Source: a virus. Taken from it: a DNA stretch of 20,861 nt. The translations under genes and the position numbers were made by a program. The stretch's first letter is position 1. Each line of letters opens with the position of its first letter. A model generated the notes under the pieces. It was not told the DNA's origin and did not search any database. It saw only the letters and a program-made list of their open reading frames with translations. The DNA lies in the IMG/VR virus record IMGVR_UViG_3300034106_000623, positions 1 to 20,861 of that record; one strand, given 5' to 3'. Shown one piece after another: positions 1-6,745 of this stretch.

Positions 1-41
1 GATGATAGTAGTACTATAGCTGCCATAATTATTAGGATCAT
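1..41 (-). CDS. N-terminus of a probable membrane or secreted protein, cut by the window edge
   Basis: An ATG at 41 overlaps the TGA of the preceding gene as ATGA, the junction used repeatedly in this arm. The visible residues are MILIIMAAIVLLSS, an unbroken hydrophobic run that would fit a signal anchor or a lipoprotein or spanin-type signal. No strong ribosome binding site is seen, so translation would depend on coupling. Only about 13 codons lie in the window, so the function cannot be named. An alternative start at 60 in another frame gives a polar, Asn-rich peptide and fits the overlap pattern less well. Confidence 0.4.
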   Translation of the reverse strand, partial: MILIIMAAIVLLS

Positions 42-247
42 TTGTATTTAAGTCTTTCATCAAGCATTTCATCTGCAATATTATAAGCTAAAAAAGCAAG
101 ATGACTATTTGTTGCTTTATCTAAATCTAATTTTTTAATTAAACCATTCATTGCTTCTAATGCAAAGTAATCTCTTAAGTTCATACCTGTATAGATTTGT
201 TTCTTATTATCTTGACAGGGAAAAGCAGGTGAGTTTCCTTTACTCAT
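38..247 (-). CDS. small conserved-type phage protein, 69 aa, function unknown
   Basis: The protein carries the segment TGMNLRDYFALEAMNG at about residues 20-35 and ends in a helix with YNIADEMLDERL. This pattern (a Gly-Met/Leu-Thr/Asn-x-Arg-Asp-Tyr-Phe-Ala core followed by an A-D-x-M/L-L helix) is familiar from many short hypothetical phage proteins; I recall it from memory, without a search. The start at 247 has GGAGG nine bases upstream and overlaps the stop of the preceding gene (ATGA). It is soluble, has no signal peptide and lies at the end of the replication operon. Function is unknown. Confidence 0.75.
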   Translation of the reverse strand: MSKGNSPAFPCQDNKKQIYTGMNLRDYFALEAMNGLIKKLDLDKATNSHLAFLAYNIADEMLDERLKYK

Positions 248-438
248 GATACCATACCTCCATCTTCTTTAAATAAATCTAGCTCTTGTTGAGCCACATC
301 TGTTGCAATACTAAAGACACCACGTCTAACCAACTCTTTAATAGCCAAGTCCATTAGGAATGAAGCTTCATTAGGATCTACATGGAAATCAAAGTCCAGA
401 GAACCATCAGGGTTTTGCACACAATTGTTTATAATCAT
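244..438 (-). CDS. small acidic hypothetical protein, 64 aa
   Basis: The start at 438 has AAAGGA eight bases upstream. The 5' end overlaps the 3' end of the endonuclease gene by 32 bases and the stop overlaps the next start as ATGA, so it belongs to the same operon. The protein is acidic, with DFDFHVDPNEASFLMDLAIK near the N-terminus and a predicted helix that follows. There are no cysteines beyond one near the N-terminus and no membrane segment. I do not recognise the family. Position directly behind the endonuclease suggests a role in replication or host DNA breakdown, but this is context only. Confidence 0.7.
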   Translation of the reverse strand: MIINNCVQNPDGSLDFDFHVDPNEASFLMDLAIKELVRRGVFSIATDVAQQELDLFKEDGGMVS

Positions 439-793
439 TTAACCAATCCTTTCTAAAATCTAACCAAAGGAATCCATTGTCTTCAGCCCATTTGGAATAG
501 GTAGTCTTACTACGTTTGTTAAGTTTATTGTTAGGATTCATAAACAAGAAAATAACTGTGACTCCAGGATTTGAATCCCTGAACCACAGCATCTTTTGTC
601 TTGTATCTAAATCTAACTTACCTTTTGCTTCTAAATAAATATTTCTACGCCCAGTTTTAAAGTCAGGAATGTAAGTCCGTTCTTTCTCAGGTTGTATGTA
701 TTTAAACTTATCTGGTTCATACTTAACTGAAGGGTATTCCTTTTTCAGTATTGCCCAGACTTGTTCCTCCAACTTGCTCTTGAACGAGGGCAT
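407..793 (-). CDS. T7 endonuclease I-like Holliday-junction resolvase
   Basis: This resembles T7 gp3, which resolves branched DNA and helps degrade host DNA. With the start at 793 the product is 128 aa, against 149 in T7. The PD-(D/E)XK core is visible: YIPDF gives Asp44 and IYLEAKG gives Glu55 and Lys57, matching T7 Asp55, Glu65 and Lys67. Glu9 or Glu10 in SKLEEQ would match T7 Glu20. An upstream ATG at 850 would add 19 residues with no family counterpart, while 793 has AAGGA eight bases upstream, so I prefer 793. The gene overlaps the exonuclease 3' end by 71 bases in another frame. The C-terminal part (SKWAEDNGFLWLDFR) is also typical of the family. Confidence 0.88.
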   Translation of the reverse strand: MPSFKSKLEEQVWAILKKEYPSVKYEPDKFKYIQPEKERTYIPDFKTGRRNIYLEAKGKLDLDTRQKMLWFRDSNPGVTVIFLFMNPNNKLNKRSKTTYSKWAEDNGFLWLDFRKDWLNDYKQLCAKP

Positions 794-1448
794 TAAATCT
801 ATCCTTCCAGTCTTCATTGTCTTTACGTCTAATCCACAGGACTCGACCATTCATTATAAACTCTTCATCATTGCTATAAGCTTCTCTTACAGCATTGAAT
901 AACTCTTGTTCTGTTACACAACCTTCTAATATCTTTTCAGCTTTCTTGGGCCCTATCTTTTCAATGCCCTTGATATTATCAGATCTATCACCAGTTAAAC
1001 ATTGCATATAAAAGTTCTTAATAGCCTGAGCTTCATCTACTTCTTGAAACTCATCTTTAACAAAGTTATAATGCTTGCCAGGAATCATAAGTAAATCTTT
1101 ATCAATAGAACAAATAATTGTGTCCTTAGTTTGATTGATTCCCATAGCATCATCAGCTTCTTGCCCATCAATAACCTCAGCATTAAAGGTAGCTATTAAA
1201 TACTGCCTACAAGCTTCTAACCAAAAAGGTTTCTCTTTAGGTCTGTGAGCTTTATATTCAGGATAAACAGTATATCTAAAGTTATCTTTACCTGTTAGGA
1301 AGAGACGATACTCTTCAGCCTCAGTATTAACTAGGATAGAATCTATTAGATCCTCTGCCCTGGCAAATACAAAGTCTTGAGCATCGTCTTCTTGACACGT
1401 ACAGGCAACCCTGTAAGCTACAATATCAGCATCAATTAATGCTTTCAT
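723..1448 (-). CDS. 5'-3' exonuclease, T7 gp6/FEN-type
   Basis: This 241-aa protein is a structure-dependent 5' nuclease that would remove RNA primers and make host nucleotides available. Metal ligands are recognisable in order: LIDADIV (Asp6, Asp8), YKAHRP at 65-70, GQEADD (Glu97, Asp99, Asp100), SIDKDLL (Asp116, Asp118) and TGDRSDNI (Asp154, Asp157). The last is followed by the helix-hairpin segment KGIEKIGPKKAEKIL, which binds DNA. The start at 1448 overlaps the stop of the SSB gene as TAATG and has no good ribosome binding site of its own, so coupled translation is likely. The last roughly 20 residues overlap the endonuclease gene and are probably not conserved. Confidence 0.93.
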   Translation of the reverse strand: MKALIDADIVAYRVACTCQEDDAQDFVFARAEDLIDSILVNTEAEEYRLFLTGKDNFRYTVYPEYKAHRPKEKPFWLEACRQYLIATFNAEVIDGQEADDAMGINQTKDTIICSIDKDLLMIPGKHYNFVKDEFQEVDEAQAIKNFYMQCLTGDRSDNIKGIEKIGPKKAEKILEGCVTEQELFNAVREAYSNDEEFIMNGRVLWIRRKDNEDWKDRFNALVQEQVGGTSLGNTEKGIPFS

Positions 1449-1963
1449 TATACGGGAATGTCATCCTCTAAGTCATCAAAGTTAACTTCTTTAGTAGGGT
1501 TAGCTTCTGAACCAAAGACATATGCTTCAAACTGTTTAGCTGTTGCAATAACATCTGCTACAGATTTACCAGTACCTAGTAGTTCTACTGCACTAGATAA
1601 AGAAGATTGACGAACAATAAGAATTTGTCTTGCTGCACGTTCTTCTTTAGTTTCATAATTACTACCTGTTACTCGACCACCTGTTGCTGGTTTAGATTCT
1701 GGTGTAGCCACTGATCCATCTCCTCCAATACCTGTCCATTGCCAATAACCATTAGCATCTTTAGTTGTTGTTACATTTACTTGTGTACCTTTTGTTAACT
1801 CTTTAATATAATTAAAGACAGAAGGATTACTAAAAGACATTAGCTTTTTATTAGCTACTTGTCCTTGTTCATTTTTGTATGTAACTTCAATAGATTGATA
1901 TGATCTACCATTTTTTGCTGCATGTGTATTTGGTGCACCTACGTCTACAATATTAATTAACAT
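1448..1963 (-). CDS. single-stranded DNA-binding protein (T7 gp2.5-like role)
   Basis: The 171-aa product has a beta-rich N-terminal part (about residues 1-85), a low-complexity linker and a strongly acidic C-terminal tail ending NFDDLEDDIPV. An acidic tail ending in a DDIP-type motif is the hallmark of SSBs, where it contacts the polymerase, nuclease and helicase. The position between polymerase and exonuclease supports the call. It would coat single-stranded DNA at the fork and help annealing. The start at 1963 has GGAG seven bases upstream and overlaps the polymerase stop. Sequence similarity to characterised SSBs is not obvious by eye, so the exact family is left open. Confidence 0.8.
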   Translation of the reverse strand: MLINIVDVGAPNTHAAKNGRSYQSIEVTYKNEQGQVANKKLMSFSNPSVFNYIKELTKGTQVNVTTTKDANGYWQWTGIGGDGSVATPESKPATGGRVTGSNYETKEERAARQILIVRQSSLSSAVELLGTGKSVADVIATAKQFEAYVFGSEANPTKEVNFDDLEDDIPV

Positions 1964-2672
1964 TTACTATCTCCATGTTACCCCATGTTGGCCCTACTTG
2001 ACACTCGACCCGCATAGGAAGGTTAAATTCTACTCCAAACAATTTCTTAAAGTTTGCTGGAATATCCGTAAAACATTGATCAACAATCTTTACTATACTA
2101 ATATTATCGCATACTTTAGAATCAAAGTCAACAATAATAGAATCATGTACAGTGTTGATTAACTTTACATTTTTCATATCTTTAAGTCTATTACTCAAAG
2201 ATACTCTTGCTATAGCCATCAGGTCTGCACCTAGTCCTTGAACTGGGTAGTTAAGGATTTTGGTGCGAGGCCATTTGACTTTGCCATACTTTACTTCTGG
2301 CTCATAGTTATAAACTCTGCCAGTAGGCATTGTTATCTTTCTATCTTTCATAGCTGTTGCCACAATCTTTTTATGCCATTCACCAAGCTCTGTATACTTA
2401 TTATAGAACTCGTCAATAACATTTTGCCAAAAGGATTCACTAGTACTTACATCTGTGAAATTAGTGTCGTTAGCATAACTATAAGCAGAACCACCATAGA
2501 TAAGCCTAAAGACAAAGGTCTTAGCAATGAGGCGAGAAGGAAGCCCAAAACGAAGTTGATTATCGCTGTGTTGATCAGTTCCATCTCGTATCTCCTTTAT
2601 AGCTGTTTGATCTTGTGAAAGATAAGCTGCACATACCCACTCAAGAGCCTTTGCATCCGCTTGTAAGAGCAT
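1953..2672 (-). CDS. DNA polymerase family A, C-terminal catalytic part (palm and fingers)
   Basis: This 239-aa ORF holds the whole catalytic core of a Pol I-type enzyme. Motif A is LLQADAKALEW (Asp6). Motif B is RLIAKTFVFRLIYGG with Arg47, Lys51, Phe55 and Tyr59 at the canonical four-residue spacing. It is followed by NYPVQGLGADL and motif C NTVHDSIIVDF (His176, Asp177). Phe at the selector position predicts discrimination against dideoxynucleotides, as in E. coli Pol I. The ATG at 2672 has AAGGA five bases upstream; a GTG at 2675 is too close to it. The exonuclease/thumb half is a separate ORF in another frame upstream, with 80 bases between its stop and this start. The two products must associate for a working polymerase. 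Confidence 0.93.
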   Translation of the reverse strand: MLLQADAKALEWVCAAYLSQDQTAIKEIRDGTDQHSDNQLRFGLPSRLIAKTFVFRLIYGGSAYSYANDTNFTDVSTSESFWQNVIDEFYNKYTELGEWHKKIVATAMKDRKITMPTGRVYNYEPEVKYGKVKWPRTKILNYPVQGLGADLMAIARVSLSNRLKDMKNVKLINTVHDSIIVDFDSKVCDNISIVKIVDQCFTDIPANFKKLFGVEFNLPMRVECQVGPTWGNMEIVNVN

Positions 2673-2760
2673 CACATTCCTTTTGTTTTTCTGCTACTTT
2701 AATTTGTTCTACTGTTTGTTCAGCATTTTGATCATCAAACTCTTTATTATATTCACTCAT
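2641..2760 (-). CDS. 39-aa ORF lying between the two polymerase halves
   Basis: The ATG at 2760 overlaps the stop of the polymerase N-terminal ORF (ATGAGTGA) and has GGGAG five bases upstream. The stop lies 32 bases inside the catalytic ORF. The peptide is hydrophilic and mostly helical in character (FDDQNAEQTVEQIKVAEKQK), with two cysteines near the end; the last 11 codons overlap motif A coding and may be passive. It uses the third reading frame. It could be a real small subunit that bridges the halves, a translated spacer that couples expression of the second half, or the remains of an insertion. No family is recognised. Confidence 0.55.
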   Translation of the reverse strand: MSEYNKEFDDQNAEQTVEQIKVAEKQKECDALTSGCKGS

Positions 2761-3913
2761 ATCTACTCCCGAATAATGTTTTAATTTCGCCATCAAAGTT
2801 TTGTAGGTTCGGTTTACTTGAACTAAGTCTACCTGTTCTAGCCACACATTGATTAAGCTGTCCGTGTAATCTTCCTTCATGCCAGTTCATCTCCTTTCTT
2901 AAATCAACCAGTCCTTTATAGTAAGTGGATAGTCTTTTCTCTAGCGTTGCCCTTGTTACCAAGACTTCTACTAGGTCTTTACCATACTTACTTCTAGTCT
3001 TTAAAGACTTTAAGGTCTGATCATCTGTTGAGAAAAAACCTTCTTTTGCTAACTCCGATCCTTTAATCGGGTTAATCAATCTAGGGAATGTTATTTCATG
3101 TTCTACCCACCTTTCTTTTTGTTGACCCATTCGAGTCCCTGTTTTAAATACACCAATAACTTCTCTACGCCTGACTTTAATAGTCCCGCCATATAGAAGA
3201 GAAGATACATGCTCCGTGCTATTAGGATTAAACTCCACAAGCTCGTGATATTCAAAAAGGATTTTGTCAATGATTTCAATTTGGTCTTCAAGTTCTTTAG
3301 CCAAACGATTGCTACTATTCTCATCAAATAAAAGTCCATTAAATTCCATCTCCTGTAATATAATTAAATCTTGGTTATGCAAACTAATAAGTCTTTGCAT
3401 AGGTTTTGTAGATACCGCAAATTCTTCCATCTGTTTCTCATATACTTTTTGCGTTAACTGCAAATCTCCTATTAGATATTCTTCTAAAATATCTTTAGGA
3501 ATGTTAGGTGTATCTATCTTGTTGCCCCAATACTCTGTAGCAACAACATCAAGTTTGCTACCCAGATCATAGTAAGCAGAGACACTGTTAAGACTTGGAT
3601 AGGGATATTGTTGTCCTGTAAGTATAAAATGTACCAGCTGACAATCCCAAACACGCTTACCCACAAAGTTAATGCCATACTTGCGAAGCCAATGCAAATC
3701 AAACTTAATATTAAAGCCAACCAGTATCTCACTCTCATCTATTTCCTTTTGTATTTCATCTAATTTATGGCGATAAGGTTCGTCACCGTACTCAATGCTA
3801 ATGGTACGGGGAGTAGAACCGAGGAGCCCTACATAACATAGTTTATTAGTCTCATCAAAGGGATTGCCTTTGTTGCTAATGGTTGTCTCTACATCTAGAG
3901 TTAAGCTGCGCAA
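2753..3913 (-). CDS. DNA polymerase family A, N-terminal part (3'-5' exonuclease and thumb)
   Basis: The 386-aa ORF has a proofreading exonuclease with all three motifs: LDVETT (Asp7, Glu9), VGFNIKFDLHW (Asn68, Asp72) and YLIGDLQL (Tyr146, Asp150). The thumb and start of the palm follow, ending with RTGRLSSSKPNLQN at about 359-372, the conserved family A motif just ahead of motif A. The ORF stops 14 residues after it, at FGSRYE. In intact relatives motif A follows within about a dozen residues, so the break is clean. The start is a TTG at 3913 with AAGGA eight bases upstream; no better start precedes the first exonuclease motif. Confidence 0.92.
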   Translation of the reverse strand: MRSLTLDVETTISNKGNPFDETNKLCYVGLLGSTPRTISIEYGDEPYRHKLDEIQKEIDESEILVGFNIKFDLHWLRKYGINFVGKRVWDCQLVHFILTGQQYPYPSLNSVSAYYDLGSKLDVVATEYWGNKIDTPNIPKDILEEYLIGDLQLTQKVYEKQMEEFAVSTKPMQRLISLHNQDLIILQEMEFNGLLFDENSSNRLAKELEDQIEIIDKILFEYHELVEFNPNSTEHVSSLLYGGTIKVRRREVIGVFKTGTRMGQQKERWVEHEITFPRLINPIKGSELAKEGFFSTDDQTLKSLKTRSKYGKDLVEVLVTRATLEKRLSTYYKGLVDLRKEMNWHEGRLHGQLNQCVARTGRLSSSKPNLQNFDGEIKTLFGSRYE

Positions 3914-4053
3914 TCGCCAGTTCCTTTGTTTAATGGATAGAATTTATCTACTGCATCTAGAAGAGTTTCATTTTCTTCTACAAAGTCCAGTATATCATGG
4001 ATATCTTCTGGAGTCAAATCAGGTCTTAATAACAATATAGTTTCTACGCTCAA
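3901..4053 (-). CDS. 50-aa acidic hypothetical protein with a TTG start
   Basis: A TTG at 4053, preceded by GAGGAG at nine bases, opens a frame that runs to a TAA at 3901 and overlaps the start of the polymerase N-terminal ORF by 13 bases. The peptide is acidic and probably helical (LTPEDIHDILDFVEENETLL). It fills the space between two replication genes with coupled junctions on both sides, which argues for real coding, and the strong ribosome binding site supports the unusual start. I do not recognise it. A role around the polymerase or helicase is inferred from position only. Confidence 0.6.
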   Translation of the reverse strand: MSVETILLLRPDLTPEDIHDILDFVEENETLLDAVDKFYPLNKGTGDCAA

Positions 4054-4193
4054 AATAAACACTCCTCTAATTTAGTTAAGTCAATCTTAGGTTCTTTGTA
4101 TAACACAGTACCACTAGCAGGATAATCAAACCATCTTATGATTGAACCATTCCAATCTAGTAGTACCCATCTAGTCCACTTAGATGTCTTCAT
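4050..4193 (-). CDS. 47-aa hypothetical protein between helicase and polymerase
   Basis: The ATG at 4193 lies 14 bases inside the helicase 3' end, with a short AGG a few bases upstream. The frame ends at a TGA at 4050 that overlaps the next start. The peptide is Trp-rich (KWTRWVLLDWNGSIIRWFDY at residues 5-24), which suggests a small beta-sheet fold. Position within the replication operon and coupled starts and stops support coding. No family is recognised; it might be a small accessory factor for the helicase or polymerase. Confidence 0.6.
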   Translation of the reverse strand: MKTSKWTRWVLLDWNGSIIRWFDYPASGTVLYKEPKIDLTKLEECLF

Positions 4194-5421
4194 ACCTAGC
4201 AATCTCTGGTTTAATTAATACTTGTGTTGAACCATGTCTAAGATCAGGCATGGTATCTTTATCACCAATAAGTTTATTTTTACTGATGTTAAAGTATCTA
4301 GTACGGCTAGTGTTGTCTTGCTCTTTACCTATTCCCAAGATCCAGTCAGCTTCGCCTTGTTTGGCCGTCTTCGAACCATCGACCATATCCATCGTAAGAA
4401 AGAGTTTACCTTCTGCTTCACCACTTGCTTGCGACACCGCAATAACTGGAGCATACGTTTTGGCAATCTCTCTTGCCCATTGGTAAATTGCTTTAAGTTC
4501 AAGGTCATTACGTTCTCCTTTGAATCCACGAATCTTATCTATCTGGTCAAAGATAATAAGAGCAGGGTTATAATGTTTAAGGACAGCTTCAATTTTATGT
4601 TTACTACTTGAGTCTTCAAAGTCTAGAATTTTAATTCTATCTTGAGTTAACTCTTCGTATCTAGCTTGTTTGACTTCATCATTAATGAACAAGTCGTTGA
4701 TGTTGAGACCAAGTGCAGCTTGGAAGACTCGTATGCCCACTTTATTTCCTTGTTCTTCATTATTAAACCATAATATATCACCGTCAGTCTGGCTGACCAT
4801 GCTCGTAATCTCTGACGCAAGAAATGTAGTTTTACCCGTTTCTGGCCTAGCGAAGATAAACCCAAAGTCCCCTTTTCTAAGAGACCCAAGACTTTTATTA
4901 AGCCAGTCAACACGCCAACGTAGACCAGGTGTTTGTATTTGCGTTTCATATAGCTCCTTTAAGTTCATTCTAACTGGTGTAATTTCTGATACTTCAACTT
5001 CTTGATGTTCAAACTCGTTAAACAAGTCAAGCAATTGTTCCGTTGTTTTTTTACCTGCTTCTACATCTAAAGCCATTAGTGCTACTTGCCCTGCAAGAGA
5101 ACGTCTGCGGTGTTCTTCTAACAGTCCTACAAGTAATTCCCTATTAGATACATCTTGTAAGAATACGTCTTCTAACAAAGAAGACAATTCTTTTCTTTCA
5201 TTATCTTTTAATAAGTAATTACTATTATAAAATATATCTAATTCATTTATATTTATAGTAATAGTATTTATATATTTACTATAATATAAATCTATTATAT
5301 TAAATAGTTTATATAATTCATTATAATTAATCTTAATATAATTAATGTTAACATACTTGTAATACTTTGTAAAGAGTTCTTTGTCTTCACAGAATAATTT
5401 TATTATTTGTTTCTCAACCAT
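4180..5421 (-). CDS. replicative DNA helicase, DnaB/T7 gp4 RecA-like family
   Basis: The 413-aa product has a RecA-type ATPase core from about residue 165. Walker A is ARPETGKTTF (191-200), Walker B is ALIIFDQID (287-295), and the Gln-containing IAVSQASGEAEG (327-338) matches helicase motif H3. It would unwind DNA at the fork as a hexamer on the lagging-strand template. In T7 primase and helicase are one protein; here the primase is the preceding separate gene. The N-terminal 20-75 residues are unusual: an Asn/Ile/Tyr-rich stretch encoded almost wholly by A and T, unlike the rest of the gene. The start at 5421 overlaps the primase stop by 19 bases. Confidence 0.93.
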   Translation of the reverse strand: MVEKQIIKLFCEDKELFTKYYKYVNINYIKINYNELYKLFNIIDLYYSKYINTITININELDIFYNSNYLLKDNERKELSSLLEDVFLQDVSNRELLVGLLEEHRRRSLAGQVALMALDVEAGKKTTEQLLDLFNEFEHQEVEVSEITPVRMNLKELYETQIQTPGLRWRVDWLNKSLGSLRKGDFGFIFARPETGKTTFLASEITSMVSQTDGDILWFNNEEQGNKVGIRVFQAALGLNINDLFINDEVKQARYEELTQDRIKILDFEDSSSKHKIEAVLKHYNPALIIFDQIDKIRGFKGERNDLELKAIYQWAREIAKTYAPVIAVSQASGEAEGKLFLTMDMVDGSKTAKQGEADWILGIGKEQDNTSRTRYFNISKNKLIGDKDTMPDLRHGSTQVLIKPEIARYEDI

Positions 5422-6092
5422 TCAGTTATTTCTCCTGTGTTATATTCTTTAGGATCTTTTGGTGTGATAATAACATCAGCATTGATTCCTTTTTGTTTTA
5501 AATTCCTAGCCATTTTAACAGCTTCTACTGCTTTATCCCTATCTAACCATATCTTTACATTTTTAAAGCGTTCTAGGATAGTTTCTGTAAGTTTTAGAGG
5601 CATAGTAGAACCTAATAGAGGTGTGGCACATACACCCCCATTAGATTTTACCACCTTAATTGAAGACAGTACGTCTTCCACACAAACTAGTGTATCACCT
5701 AACCCATAGAATAGTAAAGGTTTTTTACCTTTTGATTTATACTTTGCCCCATATCCACTGAAGTTTCTACCCTGATAATAATCAGGTGTGTTTACTAAGA
5801 CTAATATTTGTTCAGTATTATTCCAACCAATTTTATAAGTTTCAGCATCGTGTTTAGTTACCCCATATTGTAAAAGCCATTGCATAGCTTCTTTAGGTAT
5901 GTTATAATCAACATCCAGCTCGGATGAGGAAGAGCTCTCACCTGCTGATGAGCTCAGACGAAGACGAATGGATGCCAAGTCATTATTCTTTTTGGTATAT
6001 CCACAACCAAAACAATATGACCCATCAGTATACTCTGCTAAGTTATCTTTACTGCCACAACTAGGGCAGTTAGTATGTCTTATAAATGACAC
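5403..6092 (-). CDS. DNA primase, T7 gp4 N-terminal type (zinc finger and TOPRIM)
   Basis: The 229-aa product starts with a four-cysteine zinc ribbon, CPSCG at 9-13 and CFGCG at 27-31, which reads the template. A Ser-rich linker (48-58) follows, then a TOPRIM fold with Glu139 in TLVCVEDVL and the acidic pair in IWLDRDKA (Asp184, Asp186). It would make RNA primers for the lagging strand and work with the separately encoded helicase downstream. The start is a GTG at 6092 with GGAGG four bases upstream. That ribosome binding site touches the base of the stem element at 6101-6146, so initiation may be controlled by it. Confidence 0.92.
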   Translation of the reverse strand: MSFIRHTNCPSCGSKDNLAEYTDGSYCFGCGYTKKNNDLASIRLRLSSSAGESSSSSELDVDYNIPKEAMQWLLQYGVTKHDAETYKIGWNNTEQILVLVNTPDYYQGRNFSGYGAKYKSKGKKPLLFYGLGDTLVCVEDVLSSIKVVKSNGGVCATPLLGSTMPLKLTETILERFKNVKIWLDRDKAVEAVKMARNLKQKGINADVIITPKDPKEYNTGEITEWLRNK

Positions 6093-6100
6093 AGTTCCTC

Positions 6101-6146
6101 CACAGATTGCCGACTACTGCCCACGGCATTCGCGGACAATCGTGTG
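6101..6146 (-). promoter_or_regulatory. structured stem element, copy 1, in the primase leader
   Basis: Read on the plus strand the parts are: CACA, GATTG, CCG, a bulge ACTAC, TGCC-CAC-GGCA as an inner hairpin, TTCG, CGG, an unpaired A, CAATC, an unpaired G, TGTG. All stems pair. The copy at 10625-10680 shares GATTGCCGACT and GCGGACAATC and the same two unpaired positions, but its inner hairpin differs in sequence while keeping pairing. On the transcribed minus strand the element ends at the GGAGG of the primase gene and shares its base-pairing. An RNA control element or RNase processing site is most likely; a DNA-level role is possible. Confidence 0.65.
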
Positions 6147-6149
6147 TCG

Positions 6150-6380
6150 TCAATGTCCACAGAAAGCATCAGTAAGCTTTTTAGAATCATATTTATTTTC
6201 TTTGTTATAAACTTGTTTATGAGTCAAGTCTTTATACAAAGGAGTTAACTCTACATGATGAACATCTTTAAGCTTCATCGTTTGTTTTAAATCAGAAGGT
6301 AAGAATGTCCAGATATGGTGAACCCTTAGGTTCCCATTGGAATCATACTCTTCATATATCCAAGCATCAGGTGTCTTCAT
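6150..6380 (-). CDS. hypothetical protein, 76 aa
   Basis: The start at 6380 lies 14 bases inside the end of the preceding gene, in step with the operon pattern. The protein opens MKTPDAWIYEEYDSNGNLR and is mixed charge, with several His residues (VHHIWTF, DVHHVEL) and no membrane segment. It is the last gene before the stem element and primase. The segment YDSNGNLRVHHIW resembles a short beta hairpin. I do not recognise the family. Confidence 0.65.
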   Translation of the reverse strand: MKTPDAWIYEEYDSNGNLRVHHIWTFLPSDLKQTMKLKDVHHVELTPLYKDLTHKQVYNKENKYDSKKLTDAFCGH

Positions 6381-6537
6381 GTTTTTTTACAACCTCTCCA
6401 GTAGATTTGTCAAGTTCATATTCAGCTAATTTAGTTTTTTCTTTTTTACCAAAGATACGATCAAAGTTCTCATCGAATTGTTTAGAGTGTGGTTTGGATT
6501 TAATCCAGTCTCCAGTTATATCATTCTTGGAAGTCAT
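6367..6537 (-). CDS. small conserved-type phage protein, 56 aa, function unknown
   Basis: Two starts are possible. The one at 6564 adds nine residues and has no ribosome binding site. The one at 6537 has AGGAG twelve bases upstream and begins MTSKNDITGDWIKSKP, which matches how similar short phage proteins known to me begin (SKNDITGD near the N-terminus, then FDRIFGKK). I choose 6537. The protein is basic and soluble. It overlaps the preceding gene by 17 bases and the following one by 14. The function of this family is not known to me. Confidence 0.7.
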   Translation of the reverse strand: MTSKNDITGDWIKSKPHSKQFDENFDRIFGKKEKTKLAEYELDKSTGEVVKKHEDT

Positions 6538-6745
6538 TTGTAAATATTTCTCCTTGTAAGTCATCGAGTTCTATATCATCTTCAAAAGAATCTTCATCTC
6601 TGAGATCTTCCCTAACGATAGCTTCTACATCACGTTCTACTGGTTGAAAACAATGATTACAAAGATCAATGTATTCCCCAGTTATTGCAGATTTTCTTGT
6701 TGCTTCAAAATCATTTAGGATCTTGTTGCAAGCTAAGCATCTCAT
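6521..6745 (-). CDS. small zinc-finger-like phage protein, 74 aa
   Basis: Two CxxC pairs, MRCLACNK at the N-terminus and DLCNHCF around residue 28-34, with about 22 residues between, form a likely zinc ribbon. The intervening sequence FEATRKSAITGEY is recognisable from short hypothetical proteins of other marine and T7-like phages. The C-terminal half is strongly acidic (REDLRDEDSFEDDIELDDL). A zinc ribbon with an acidic tail could bind nucleic acid or mimic it and act on host transcription, but this is inference. The start overlaps the preceding stop as ATGA. Confidence 0.75.
   Translation of the reverse strand: MRCLACNKILNDFEATRKSAITGEYIDLCNHCFQPVERDVEAIVREDLRDEDSFEDDIELDDLQGEIFTNDFQE

Noticed and set aside
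2238-2618. Plus-strand open frame of 126 codons across the polymerase catalytic ORF
   Set aside because: It is antisense to highly conserved polymerase motifs, has no ribosome binding site in context, and its composition is that of a shadow frame.
3103-3738. Minus-strand frames of 78 and 74 codons with hydrophobic content within the polymerase N-terminal ORF
   Set aside because: They lie in other frames of a gene with clear exonuclease motifs; the hydrophobic look comes from codon composition.
4184-5005. Plus-strand frames of 100-125 codons across the helicase gene
   Set aside because: Antisense to Walker motifs, opposite to all genes in this arm, and no promoter or ribosome binding site was seen.
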